Shown here: positions 50,763 through 62,889 of the stretch, one piece after another
Layout of the letters: every line of letters starts with the position of its first letter
Position numbering within the stretch: the stretch's first letter is position 1
Assembly (NCBI GenBank): GCA_028023455.1
Contig: JAQFVV010000018.1
Span: 11,428,771-11,492,770 of the forward strand
DNA: 64,000 bases
Reading direction: 5' to 3'
Origin: Epiperipatus broadwayi
Taxonomy: Eukaryota > Onychophora > Udeonychophora > Euonychophora > Peripatidae
The notes under the pieces: model-generated
Databases searched by the model: none
Seen by the model: only the letters and a program-made list of their open reading frames with translations
What the model was told of the DNA's origin: nothing
Translations under genes and position numbers: made by a program

Positions 50763-53700
50763 AAATATAATCCTTGTGATTCCATAGTACAAAACAGTCC
50801 TCAACTGAAGCCAAATAGTATTTTTTTAAAAATAATTAAAACTTAGATTTGTAAGAAATTCAAGATAAAATATTTTAAAAATTAAAACATTTCTAAGAAC
50901 ATTGTATGTAATATAAAAGGCTAAAAAATAAGCTACAATTTGTTAATTTCCATAGTCCTTTATCTTAATTCTAGCTTGAATATTCTTTCTTTGTAAAATT
51001 GCAATTTTCTACAGAGTTTAAACAATTGTAACTATAAAATATTGCATCCAGTAAAAAAATTCAGTTTTTACTACCAAATTTGAAAAAAAAAATTAAAATG
51101 GTCAGCTTCAAAATTATTAAAATATAAGATCACATGGAATAACCTATGCAATTAACATTGCCATCTGGACTTTTTATGCCACATGAGTATATCTTTAAAA
51201 AAAAAAAAGTATGGCTTCTCCATTGGACTATATTTGAATAAGTTTACAACACTAATTTTAATAATTTTTTTCTGACTAAAAAACAATGGTTTATACACAT
51301 AATGCTACTATACAAAACTAGATTACATTTCTATATGCAGACATATTTGTAAATAAAGAATAATCACTTTTGATTATATTTTATTCAACTTTCCACATTT
51401 TTTTTCTTTTTTTAAATTTAGAACATAACCTATTAGAAAGTTGCAAAATCAATTTAATGGGTGCACTTTATAGTTTTGCAGTTTGACTTTAATAATATAT
51501 TTTTCTTCTTATTAATATTTTAACACATGATCAAAACACATACTGTTCATCTAAACCTTTTTCAAAACATGCCATATATGTGTGTATATATATATACACA
51601 CCATAATAATAATGTTATGTATTTATGGTTTTAACTTCAATTATAATAATGTAAAAATATTGCAAATTGAAAAACAACAAAAGGAAAATAAAGGAATTTA
51701 TGCTAATATACAAATGCAAACAATATTTAATTAATAGATAGGCAGCAAATGTTAAAATCACGGAATTGTGAGAAGGTTAGCCTTTCAAAATGTTAGTTGA
51801 CAAAGACTATGAGGATTGTCGAAAGAGCTCCTATTGTCGAAAGAGCTCTTAAGTGGATAAAATTTTTCAAGTTGTATTTTACATATATCTAATTACTATA
51901 TTTATAAATATTCAATTCGTATATTGATTTGAAGAAATACAGACATCGAATTATAATATTGTTACACCTATATATAGGAGTATTTAAGTATACTAAATTC
52001 TCTGTCTAAGATTGATAAAGTAGCTAGATAACAAAATACTATATTCAAAAAATAACATTTGATATCAGTAGTTAGTTTGTCATTACTTAGAATACAATTT
52101 ATTTTATCATTTCAATTTTAAAGTTTATATTATATTATTATAATGCAAAATAGATGTTATATTACAATGAAAACATATAAAATATTCTCTATCCCAAAAC
52201 TTTACTATATAAAATATGATAAAAACCTTTTACTATCTTATTTATATAACAAAATCAATATTCATCATTATCAAATATTCTCTATCCCAAAACAGATGAC
52301 AGGACTATAATATAAAATAAAACATTAAGGGTTACTTATCTATTTTGTTTCAACATAGTTATTTCTTAATATGGTTTATTTCTTCTTTTATTTATATTGG
52401 TAACCATTTTTTTACATTATTTACAGCTTCCTTTACAGACTTCACCATAAGAAACTTATTTCTATATAATTTTTTTTTCTTTTTCTCAACAATAAAGTTT
52501 TTTGCTCTGATTCTAAACTTACAAATTTGTTATTTCTACCATTATTTATTCCATTCTTTTCTATTGTAAAATAATACATTTACAATGTCTAAATATTGAT
52601 TTTATTCGCTAAAAGATTTCATGTTTTCATAAAAGAGAAGCCATTGAGTTTTTCTATAAGATTCACAAGAAATAACCACCCGATATGATATCCCAAGTTT
52701 GATCATATTTGGTATATATTGTGCCATTACAATTTAGTCATTAGCTAAATTTATAGTAATGTGCATGTAAGAAAATGTAAAACAAAAATCATCATCACAT
52801 TTTTATATAAAAAGGAAGCTGTAGGGCATCCAAGTTTAAACCCTACAAGATCAAGTTTTAAAAGCTTAAGACAGAGAGAGAGAGAGAGTGGGCAACAGTT
52901 ACACATTTAATAGTAATTTTTTGTTAAAAAATAAAGTTATAATGCATATGTATAGGCAGTGGGTGTTATAAAAGCTATTTAGTTAGTCACTTTTAAATTA
53001 CACATATTAACTTTATTTAAAACTAACCTACACTTGCTAAATTTTAATATCTTATTCTGTTTCTGTTTTTGCTTTTCTATAATTGTAATTTGGATTTAAA
53101 AGCTAAGGATTTAATTTTAAATATTAGGGTTATAATTACTAAGCTAGCAATTAGATTATTTTAATGTCAGTTTATAAATAATTTGAATGAGTGTGTGTGT
53201 ACATTGCATACAGAAACTACATTTTTATTTATTAAATATTGAAAGAAAAATGAGAAAATCTGTTAAATTATATTTTCATTTAACATTTTGTACTATAAGG
53301 GTTGTTTTTCTGTTAAAATTTAGAGATGATGTGAGAAGTCTAGTTTTAAAAATGTCTCATCTTGAGATCAAAAGAAAGAAGCTCAAATTTGAGATGTTAC
53401 ATGGGTGTAAAAAAGGATTAAGTCTATTTTTTCCTTCAAAACAAAAGTTTGTCTGAAAACCAGGTGTATGATTTTTTTTTTAATGTTCCTAAAAAAAGAT
53501 TGCACTCTCCAGCTAAAAACGAATTGGTCAAAAATAGAAATAAAAATCGGATATAAAAGCAGTCTGGAAAAATCAGTGGATATTATTATAGAGAGACTTT
53601 TTAAAAATTATTGAAACTAAAGCAGACAAACATTTTTAGTTCTGCTAGATAACCTTTTTTTTTTTTAAAATCATTTTTTTATATCAAGTTTTGAATGTTG

Positions 53701-55195
53701 AAAATATAAGGATGTCGGGCTAAGAAAAATTAATATATATCTCGTCTGTTGACCAGACCATCCAGCCAGCACATCATGTAGGAAAGAAAAGATGTCTTGT
53801 CTGAAAAATAATATTCTACACCTTTCAACTGACCGAGAGAAAAAGATGTTTTTAAATAGAAAGAAGAAAACATTCACCTGAATTTGGAGGCGATCAGAAA
53901 AAAGTAATCTACTGATAAATATTAAATTATCAAGTCCAATTAATTGTTCCAGTAACTGAGTTTAAATCCAAGCAAAATTATAAATGTGAAAACAACTGCT
54001 ATACTTCACCCACTAAAAGAATCATGCTTGACAAGAAGAGAAGAAAAGTTAATATAATGATTTTCAAATTGTCCACTAAAGCAAATAACCTCAATAGAAT
54101 CATCATCATCAAATAATTATACACCTCAAGAAAGAGATTGCTCCAAAGAAAAATGGAAATGGTAACTGCAAAATATAGACATTGAACAAGATAAATGTGA
54201 ATTATTGGAAGTCGCGGCCAAAGAATAGAACTGGTAATATAAGTTTTTCTTTTATATATTTTCTTTATAATATCAGAGACTTAGTAAAATTTTGGCAACA
54301 GAGTGGTATATTTTTGTTTAAAGAACTTTTAAAACAACCAAGATCAATTGAAACCTAGAATTTCTTAATAAAGTTAAACATAAGCCTTAATGATTTCATA
54401 TGTACTAAAACTATGATTGTCTTTTAACTTAAGGTTATGAAATGTTATTAATATATAAGACATTTTTTTATTATTATTATTTTGTTTTAAATAATATTTT
54501 TGTTATTATGGGGACAAAACACGCACATACATAATATAATACTTGTTGCATATATGTAATGGTGTGTGAATGTAAAGAAAGAAAAATAGGCGGTATTACA
54601 AATATTAGATTTTGTTTTAAGTTAAAGTATAGCATTTCAGAGGGAGAAGGGAGGGGGAGAAAATAATTTAAAACTTGTTTCTAAAACTTGCTCTTTCCAA
54701 TTTTACTAACATTTATTTTTGTCATTCTACTTACATGTTAGATTTATAAAGGTATGTGTGCGAAAGAGAAAAGAGAGAAAAGAGTGTTTATTTTTTTTTT
54801 TTTTGAGACATTTTCGTGTGGAGTGAAAATCATGGTCAATGTGACATCCAATTTGAAATACATTTACGGGAAAGGAGGAAGAATTTAAAAATTAATGTTA
54901 TGATTTTAAAATAGTCGATTATGATTATTGTTGTTATTGTTAATATAAATTTTCATGTAGATATAGAAATTTTTATGCATATGTTGGAAATGCAGCAATA
55001 AATATTAGTTTATTCTATTAAACGAGGTGTATATATTTCATTAAGAGTAGTCTTTATTAAGTGTGATCATTCATCATCAAGATGAATATTAGCTATTTAA
55101 GTTCCAATTAGATATACTAAAATTAAGCAATAGTTATGAATTTCTTTATAAAAATTAGGTTTATGATTAGGCTTAGTCCTAAAGCTGTGGTTAAC
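50763..55195. other. Non-coding AT-rich DNA
   Basis: No supported gene. It contains a TA/CA-type microsatellite at 51,576-51,600, an (AG)n run at 52,872-52,888, and polypurine DNA near 54,640-54,660. ORFs at 52,345-52,569, 53,187-53,456 and 53,671-53,877 have no recognisable domains. Confidence 0.4.
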
Positions 55196-55198
55196 CAT

Positions 55199-55360
55199 TA
55201 TCGTTATCATTATCATTATCATCATCATCACGTTTTAATTAATGAGCTGTTTAAATGTTTAAAGGCCATAAATAAATATTGATTTCATAGTATTTAGTGA
55301 TTTCTTAGTATTATTATAACCACCATCCCATCATCTATTTCATGCAAGGATGAGTGAATT
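55199..55360. repeat. ATC-type microsatellite with adjoining SINE-like debris
   Basis: ATCGTTATC/ATTATC units become (ATC)n at 55,199-55,231, followed by CACGTTTTAA. About 90 bp on comes CCACCATCCCATCATC with TTTCATGCAAGGATGAG. A simple ATC tail followed by a TTTCATGC-x-x-GGATG phrase recalls dispersed repeats of mollusc genomes, but this link is from memory and weak. Confidence 0.35.
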
Positions 55361-55577
55361 GCTATCCTAAATTAATAATATAATCAAAGCTAATAAAACT
55401 TATAAAAAAATATTGAAACACATTTGTTATGTTAAGATCTAAGAAATAATTTTTGTCTAATGAATTCCACTTTAGTTTAAAGATGTTTTATGTAACCTAG
55501 GTATTTACTTAAATATTAGTGCATACAGTGCTATGGGTCTAAAATCAAAATCATACATTTTGTAAGAAATAAGGTAC

Positions 55578-55735
55578 CAAAGGGATTCAAACCTGGTACA
55601 TGGGAAAAAGTTATAAATATAACTTTGTCTAGGTCCAGCTAAACTAGTGGCGCCCTGATAGACCATATTCACTTGTTGTTCACTTAGACATGCACTTGAG
55701 ATCCAACCAAGAAATGAAAGTGGATAAAATCTACT
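55578..55735 (-). repeat. tRNA-derived SINE-like sequence
   Basis: On the minus strand, ACTAGTTTAGCTGGACC (A-box-like, 55,638-55,654) is followed about 45 bp later by GGTTTGAATCCC (B box, 55,583-55,594). The spacing and the GGCGCC-type start resemble a decayed tRNA with an AT-rich insert. A copy from another locus would be needed to define its ends. Confidence 0.45.
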
Positions 55736-56309
55736 AAATGTATACATGAAAAGATATTTTATTGAGTTACTAGTGCACTCACCTCACTTGATTTCCATAT
55801 ACCTGAGTTATAATAGTTGTTATTAATAATTTGTTTATAATTATTGATATTGTGATATCTTGAGAAATCTAATTATAGAAATGTAGTTTAGTTTATTCCT
55901 ACTCATTATTTTAATATGTATGACCTTATGGCTATATAGCTACTATCCAGGAGTATGTTTCATTTAATCCAATGACCCTTAATATAATTGATAACTCAGT
56001 CTGATCTTTTGTTTAATAGCCACTACTCAGGTTAAATAATTCTTTTCCTTTTGATATAAAATAAAAAGCTACAATTCTTTTTCGCTAAATATTTATATTT
56101 GAATCTTTTCTTAATTAAATAATATATTATAATCCTTTTGATCAACTAAATTTATGTTACAATATATAAATAAAACGTTACTTAGATTATTTTCAAAATT
56201 GATCAAAATTATCCCTGCAAATAAATATGAGATCAAAATGGCTTTGAATCAAATCTACCATATATTAAGGACATTTAGTGTTTTCCTGAAGATTTGTGAT
56301 GATGGTATT

Positions 56310-56585
56310 TTAGTTGCATTTACATAGTGGATTATTTCCACCATCTAATACTGAGTATTGAATGTCTTTAAAAAAAAAAAAACTTTATTTAAATTTTCCA
56401 ATTACATTTAACTGTTAGTAATAGAACACAGGCTTCATTCTCTTTTCTTCTTCAGGTATTGTTAGCTAGCCTGGCTAGTGACAGTTTGAATGTAATTGGA
56501 AAATTTAGATAAAGTTAAACTTTTCTAAAGGCATTAAGTACTCAATATTAGACGATAAAAATAGTCCAATACATAAATACAATTG
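56310..56585. repeat. Hairpin element, arms of about 105 bp
   Basis: Left arm 56,310-56,415 and right arm 56,481-56,585 are diverged reverse complements. Shared blocks are CATCTAATACTGAGTA, AATGTCTTTA-AAA and ATTTTCCAATTACATT. The spacer is about 65 bp. It has no ORF and looks like a MITE or small foldback element. Confidence 0.7.
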
Positions 56586-57285
56586 AGGATATTTGTTTCA
56601 GCTGATGAGATTGTGTAGACTCACAATTCATTAACTGATATTTGTTACATATACAAGCAATATATTCTTCTCTAGGCACTATGCTTCTTCAGTTCTTTAA
56701 AACTCTTATCATGGGTGCTCTGGATTTTACCCAATCTAATATTAAATAAGAAAATAAAAGTTCAAAAAAATGTAATGTACAGAAAGAAAAATTTCATAAA
56801 GTTGTACTGAAAGAAACATTTTTTAAAGGAATGAATACATATCGTGTGCGATCTTGACTAAATGAAGAATACCATTCTTGAGAACAGAAGCTCCTTATTT
56901 AATTTTGAATTGAGAAAAATTAAAGAAAAAAAAAACAACTCCCCTAACCTTGAGAAATCTCAATTTACAATTAGCTGGGGGAAAAGAAAACTCCTTACAA
57001 CTCTTTATTAATAGTCTGATGTTAACAATGAATGATAGTAAGATGATAAAAGAGTGAACCTAGGCAGAGTGTCTTCTACATGCTTTCTAGTGCAATGCAA
57101 AACCAACAAAATATATTACACATCTCCAAGAGATATACCTCTGACTCAGGAAAAACAAACTAATTCTGTAAAATTGAAGTATCGACAATTAAAAGGAAGC
57201 CATGAGTTGTGTATGACAGCTTCTTCACTAAGAGTAAAAGATTCATTATATTTCTCATGAGATAATATGTTGAACTATTTCCATT
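56586..57285. other. Non-coding AT-rich DNA
   Basis: No gene seen. The ORF at 57,054-57,260 has no recognisable domain. Confidence 0.35.
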
Positions 57286-58823
57286 CATCATCATCATCAA
57301 CAACAACAACCATTATCAATCCATTGCAGAATGAAGGTCTCTCCAAGTTCAATCCTTCTCCGATCTTTAGTTTCTCTTCTCCACATCACTCCTACACACT
57401 TTCTTATTTCATACATCCATCTCATATGTGGTATCTTTCTGAGTCTTTTACAATCTTTTGGAATCCAGTTTAAGATTTCAATTGTCCAACTATTATCATC
57501 TCTTCTAGTAATATGTCCAGTCCAATGCCACTTCAGTCTTTTAATTTTTTCAATGAGGTCAGTAACACCTGCTTGTTCTCTTACCCATATACTGAGTTTT
57601 CAATCTCTTCTTGTTACTCACAACATTCATCTCTCCATACTTTTTGGAGTGGTCTGAAGTATCTGTATTACTCTTCTATTAAATGTCCAACTATCAGATC
57701 CATAAGTAAGAAATGGTAAAACACCATTATTAAATACCTTCCTTTTCAAACAAATAGGCATATTTCCTTTTATAAGTTATTTCTACCAAAAGCACTCATG
57801 TTTAATTCTACGATTAATTTCATCCATTATGTTTCCATTTGTATTAATAATCTGACGAAGGTATTTGTAGCTGTTAACTTCTATTAACTCATCATAATCT
57901 TTATTTTCATATTTTGAGAAAATCCATTAAATGTTACTTTAGTCTTTTTAACATTTATCCTTAGTCTTACTTTCCTACTTTCATCTGGTAACTCCTGCAA
58001 CATTTCCTGCAGCTCTAAAGCATTATTTGCGAAAACAACTATATCATCTGCAAAATCTAAATAACAAATAATCTCCATTTACTTTCACTCCTTTAGCTTC
58101 TCATTTTAATCCACAAAATACTTCTTGCAGCACTGCTGTAAACAGTTTTGGATATATGGAGTCACTCTGTCTTACACCCTTCTCAATGTTGGCTTTCCTA
58201 ATATCATTATGTAATCTAATTGTTGCTGTGGCATTTTTATAAATATTCTTCAAAACATGACAATATCATGGATTTATACGTTGATGATCCAATGCTATAA
58301 TCACTGAAGAATGCTTATAGAATCAAATGCCTTTTCATAATCTACAAATCCAAAGCATAATGGCAACTCTTATACATTTGTCCTTTATAACTTCTCTCAA
58401 TATCTGAATATGATCCACTGTACTAAACCACTTTTAAATCCAGCTTGTTCTCTTGGTTGGTGGAAATCCAATGGTCTCTGTAGATGAGTTGTAATTACCT
58501 TGGTAAAAATTTCATATAAAACTGATAAAAGGCAGATAGGTCTGTAATTTCTAATATATTCTTTATCACCTTTTTAAAATATTAATACTGCATTCTTCCA
58601 ATCATTTGGTACATCTTTATCACTTAGACATTTGGTATATGACTTTTCTAAAAAAAAATTATTTTTTCATCTGCTTTCTTTTAATATATCAATTATAATT
58701 CCATCAATACCCTGGAACCTTTCCTTTCTTCATAAATTTAATTGCATGTCTCACTTTTTCATTTAAAAGTCTGGACAATTTGGAAGATATAATAGATATA
58801 GGAGGTACTTGTTCTTCATTACT

Positions 58824-59225
58824 TTATAATTCTTGATAGAAGTCTTTTACCCATTTCATGATGTCATCTCTCTTTTTAGTAATAATTCCATCTTTTTTTC
58901 TTATTGCAAATATAAATTTCCTACCAATACCAAAATATTGTTTTATACACTTGAGACTTTTATTCTCTTCTACGGCTTTCCTTGCTAGTTCATAGTTATA
59001 CTTTCTTATATCATTTTCAATTTTTTTCCGCACCATTTTACAAAATTCGAGATATTCAATCCTTTTTAATGCATTATTTTTGTATATCTTCATATTCCTT
59101 CTTTTCTTCATAAATTCTTTAGACTCAGTAGAAATTTTATTGGTCAATTGCTGTTTTTTTCTACCAGCTATCTTTGTTGCAGTTTTTAAATGTGTATCAG
59201 TTATTTTCTTATTAATTTCATTCAA
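58824..59225 (-). pseudogene. RTE copy 4, linker-region open segment
   Basis: 133 codons matching copy 1 residues about 338-470 (KITDT, KKQQLTNKIST, LEFCKMVRKK, AIRKKDGIITKK). This is the region between endonuclease and RT. Its open frame is only a relic of the dead copy. Confidence 0.8.
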
Positions 59226-59232
59226 ATCTGAA

Positions 59233-59589
59233 TCATGTCCAAAATCTACTAAATTCTAATTTAAATTTATTAGAATATTTCTGAAGATTAGGAATATAAA
59301 CTGTAAATATTGTTTTCCTTAAAAAATTCTGTCTCACATGAACACGTATCTTACATCTTACTAATTGATGATCACTTCCTGTATTAAATTTATTAAAATT
59401 ACAATCTTGAAATGTGTATTTTCTGTTAGTCAAAATATAATCCAATTCTGCTGTACCTTCATTCTTCCATGTCCATTTCCTTTTAACATTTTTCTCAAAA
59501 AAAAAAAAAGAATTCATAATATAAAGTTTTTCTTTTTCTGCAAAACACCACAAATCTATGTTCTCTCTCATTTCTACTACCATAACCAA
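59233..59589 (-). pseudogene. RTE copy 4, endonuclease C-terminal segment
   Basis: 118 codons with KEKLYIMNSFF, TAELDYILTNRK and GSDHQLVRCK, matching the second half of the copy 1 endonuclease. Small indels separate it from the upstream endonuclease pieces. Confidence 0.8.
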
Positions 59590-60402
59590 AATTATCTACA
59601 GCACTTTTATATTTCATTTGTTTAATAATTCTAGCATTAAAATCTCCCATAACAATAACAATTTTAAAATGTTGTTTACTCTAATTGAAAGCATTTTGTA
59701 CAATCATATAAAAATTGTCTACTACTTCATCACTATGAGAACTTGTTTGAGCATAAATCTGAATTATCTGCATTTGGTATCTGCTATTAAGTTGTATAAC
59801 TAATCTTTCCACTCTGTCCAATACACCATCAACCATCACAATGTTGTTCTTCCATTTTTTATTTATAATGAATCCTATTCCACTTGTATTTCCAATATTT
59901 GTAACTTTATAGTAGAGTACATGTCAACTTTTTAAATCAATTATCTCTTCATCTTTTCTTCTAACTCCACAAAATCCAATAATGTCCCATTTAATACAAG
60001 ACAGTTCTTCTTCTAATTCTTGCAATCTTCCTTCACTTGAAAGTGATCTGCAGTTGTAAATACTTAAATAAAAAGTTGTCATCAAATGGCAGCCTAGCCC
60101 CACAATCAAAGGATTCTTAGTACTCATCATTTACATATACATTCATTCTGCCTTATCAGGCAGCTGAGAAAAAAGACCATGGTGTTTCTTGATTTTAAAC
60201 TCAGAAGTAAAAAGCCAATAAACTCACCGTGCTGGCTAATGTGTGTTGGTGAACAGCCCATCCATGTTCGTATACTATATGAATAATCACATAGTATTAA
60301 CAGCTGCAATGACAAGAACATATGGAGTGGACATTAAAAATTTGCCCTGCTCGGTTCCTTTAAGGCCTCCAAGAGAAATCAAAGGGTCTCCTTTCAGTTA
60401 CA

Positions 60403-61630
60403 TGTCTAGAAAAATTTAAACTTTTTAAATACAAACAATTGTTAGTAATAACACATAAATAGACAACACGATTAGTAGATACAAAACGTTTTGAGTGACA
60501 TTATTCTGTTTTCTTTAGGAGTTGCTGGCCTCATCGGATGACAATGCTAGCATAGGAGTTGAACTCACATCTTTGGATTCTTAAACATCAAATTTTAAGA
60601 CAATGCTCTAACCAACTGAGCTATTCTGTCAAATGCAACAGTTAATAGAACTTATCTATCAGTGTTGGTACAAATCTTCCTTATTCATCCACTTTTCTTC
60701 TCTTTTTTTTTAAAATACTTTTTTCTAAGAGCAAGTTTGATTAAAGGCTTCCAAACATTGGGTTGGCTTATTTTCCATTGTCAAATGAGAAGCTTCTTCG
60801 TATTTTCTTCTTTGCACTGTTTCTTCTTTATTAAATATTTTTTTTATTTTCCTAGTCAAACTATATTCATTACTACAAACATGGTCCACTGCCATAGAGA
60901 AATCTGGTTTTTTTTCTCTACATAGTAAATAAGTTTTTTTTTCTCTTCTAATGATTAATTTGTGTTCTTTTAATCACTGTTCAACAGGGCAACAAGTCTC
61001 ACCAATATGCTTCCTTCCACATTCTCATGGTATTTCAAAGTTGTAGTTTTTGTTTTTCAGCATTTCAAGTTTAGGCTTAGTAGAAGTTGGAATTCCTTGA
61101 TATGGTTTTGGAAAGCTGTTCTAATCTTACACTAATTGCACACTTTCTTTAACTTGTCTGCCATTTCTGGATGTGTGTCTCTTTTTATTGTCTATTAAAA
61201 GTTTTTTCGTGGAGTTTGTTCTACAAGATCTTTTCATTTTGTTCTATGTAAATCTTTTCATTTTCCAAATCACTCGTTTCATAAATTTCCTTTTGTTCTG
61301 TTTTGTAATAATAGTATAATTCCATGTTTTGTGCATCCATTGTGATTGTATGTATATGCCAAGTATTTACCAGTATGTGTGTTAGATTCCTTTAAACTGT
61401 TGTTTTGACTTTGCCATAAGGAAGTTTTGTCACCAAGAACATCTAAGAAAACCAATTTTTGTTCTCATTCTGACTCTGCTGTGAATTTAATTAAAGGAGA
61501 TGTGTTGTTGATGTGCATTCAGAATAGTGATCGTATCTGACTATAGAGCCATACAACATATGTGTCATCAATATAGTGAAGCCACACTTTAGGAGAAAAT
61601 GGTTGTGATCTCGAGTAGCTATTAAAAGAA
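60403..61630 (-). mobile_element. Penelope-like retroelement remnant, copy 1 (3' part)
   Basis: Minus-strand readings with a few stops: VWLHYIDDTYVVW (RT motif C, YxDD), SPLIKFTAESE, KLVFLDVLGDK, GKYLAYTYNHN, then GRKHIGETCCPVEQ and LKEHK. The first four follow the Penelope RT order (W-x-R-Y-V-D-D-T, I-x-F-T-x-E, FLD, Y-R-K-x-T-H-T-x-x-Y-L). The last two match a GIY-YIG endonuclease (YIGETxRxLxxRLxEH). RT plus a C-terminal GIY-YIG domain is specific to Penelope-like elements. Downstream (60,403-60,650) is a tRNA-like and hammerhead-like terminal region. The 5' part of the RT is missing: the copy stops where the opposite copy begins. Confidence 0.75.
60505..60640 (-). repeat. tRNA-like / possible hammerhead region in Penelope copy 1 terminus
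   Basis: On the minus strand TAGCTCAGTTGGTTAGAGC (60,606-60,624) is a near-perfect A-box arm, and GAGTTCAACTCC (B-box arm) follows. Then comes CCGATGAGGCC and, further on, GTCACTCAAAACG. The order C-T-GATGA ... GAAACG is typical of hammerhead cores in Penelope terminal repeats; here both core halves carry changes, so self-cleavage is unlikely for this copy. Confidence 0.5.
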
Positions 61631-61639
61631 CAAATTAAT

Positions 61640-62112
61640 AGAAGAGAAAAATATATGTGTCTATAATAGAGACCATTTATGTACTAATGAACATATCTAA
61701 CTGGAAAAATACAAAAATATTGGCTAGAGAAGAAAAATCCAAAAAAGCTGCTCATATGACAATGGCAAATAATCCCATAAGACAACCTAGTATGGCAATA
61801 CATAATGTATGGAAGCCCCTACTTAACCTTGCTCTTTAAAAAAAAGTATTAAAAAAAGAGAGAGAAGTGGAGGATTTGAACTAACACATGCCTTTGACAT
61901 AATAGGTCACTTGGTTAGAGTAGCCTTAAAATTCAATATTCAAGAATCTGAAGGTTTGAGTTTAATTCCTATGCTAATATTATCACTGATCATGCCAACA
62001 AGACCTGAAGAAGAGCAGAGAATAATACCACCCAAATCGTCATGTATCTATTACTCTGTTGTTTGTTTGTATGTTACTACTAAAAAAAAATTTAAACTTT
62101 TCTAGACCTTCT
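61640..62112 (+). mobile_element. Penelope-like retroelement remnant, copy 2 (3' end), opposite orientation
   Basis: The ORF at 61,657-61,836 reads NWKNTKILAREEKSKKAAHM, then MANNP and WKPLL. This matches the C-terminal part of the GIY-YIG region; copy 1 has the cognate EEASHLTMENKPT. It is followed at 61,870-62,112 by the same tRNA-like terminal region as in copy 1: TTGGTTAGAGTA (A box, worn), GAGTTTAATTCC (B box, worn), ACTGATCATGCC, CCTGAAGAAGAGCAGAG, and the closing phrase AAATTTAAACTTTTCTAGAC. The two copies are back to back, sharing nearly one junction near 61,630. Confidence 0.65.
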
Positions 62113-62889
62113 ACATTTCAGCACCATTTGTAAAACACACCATCGTCACTAACCTTCAGGTCATAATATTTACAATTTGTTTCATGGTTAATATTTTGAT
62201 ATTCATGTGATCAATTGAAATTAATCTGGACCCTACTTATAAATAGCTAAATAATTATTTATAGATAAACAATGGATAACTAACTAAGTTAGTTATAGAT
62301 TGCCATTTAAAAAATATTCCTAAACTTTCTTAGAAATTCTCAGCTATTGCTATGTCATGACAGCCTTTTATCAGTCATAGTGCATATTTTTTCATATATA
62401 GTATAAATATCAATACATACATATATGTTTTGTGTATAACCCAGTCAGGGATGCAAAATAATATTATTTAAACAGGCACATGACATTTTGTTTTGACCAT
62501 TACTTAAAGACCTTAGGCAAATCATTAAATAAACATTTCATCTGGTGTATTTAAACAAGTTCACGCACATATTTAAAACGGTAATAAATACTGTAATTAA
62601 ATTCATATCTGAAAAATCTAGTATTATTTAAGAGATAATGACAAGTCATATAATACATCACACATAATAATGAGATTAACTTTGAGAAACGAAACAGATT
62701 ACAAAGATAATGTTTCAGCATAATAAATAAAAGCAAATCCATTAAGATGTTATACTTTAAAATAATTTACAAATTAGTAAAAATAACTACAAACATTCTT
62801 TATAAATGAATCAAAAAAAAATAATTCAAAAATATTTAAAAGCTCAATCTACGTATGTGTGTTAATAATATATCTAATATTAAATCACG
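62113..62889. other. Non-coding AT-rich DNA
   Basis: No gene or repeat recognised. Confidence 0.4.

Larger units (their letters stand above)
57286..60399 (-). mobile_element. Decayed, nearly full-length RTE copy 4
   Basis: It matches copy 1 over almost its whole length, including the 5' leader (60,128-60,399). Minus-strand pieces, in element order, are: MTTFYLSIYNCRSL, CGVRRKDEE, TAELDYILTN, GSDHQLVR (endonuclease), MKKRRNMKIYKN, the RT region broken by many shifts, and DFADDIVVFANNA (motif C). About 130 bp including the first ATG and codons 1-32 of copy 1 are missing at 60,121-60,130. The 3' end is an ATC/AAC microsatellite at 57,286-57,310 (+ strand view). It is inactive. Confidence 0.85.

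Noticed and set aside
53187-53456. 89-aa plus-strand ORF
   Set aside because: Lysine-rich AT-driven sequence without motif, splice sites or homology that I recognise.
60606-60624. A genuine tRNA gene on the minus strand
   Set aside because: A and B boxes are good, but the anticodon arm and variable region cannot fold as a normal tRNA and a second copy is attached to a Penelope end.
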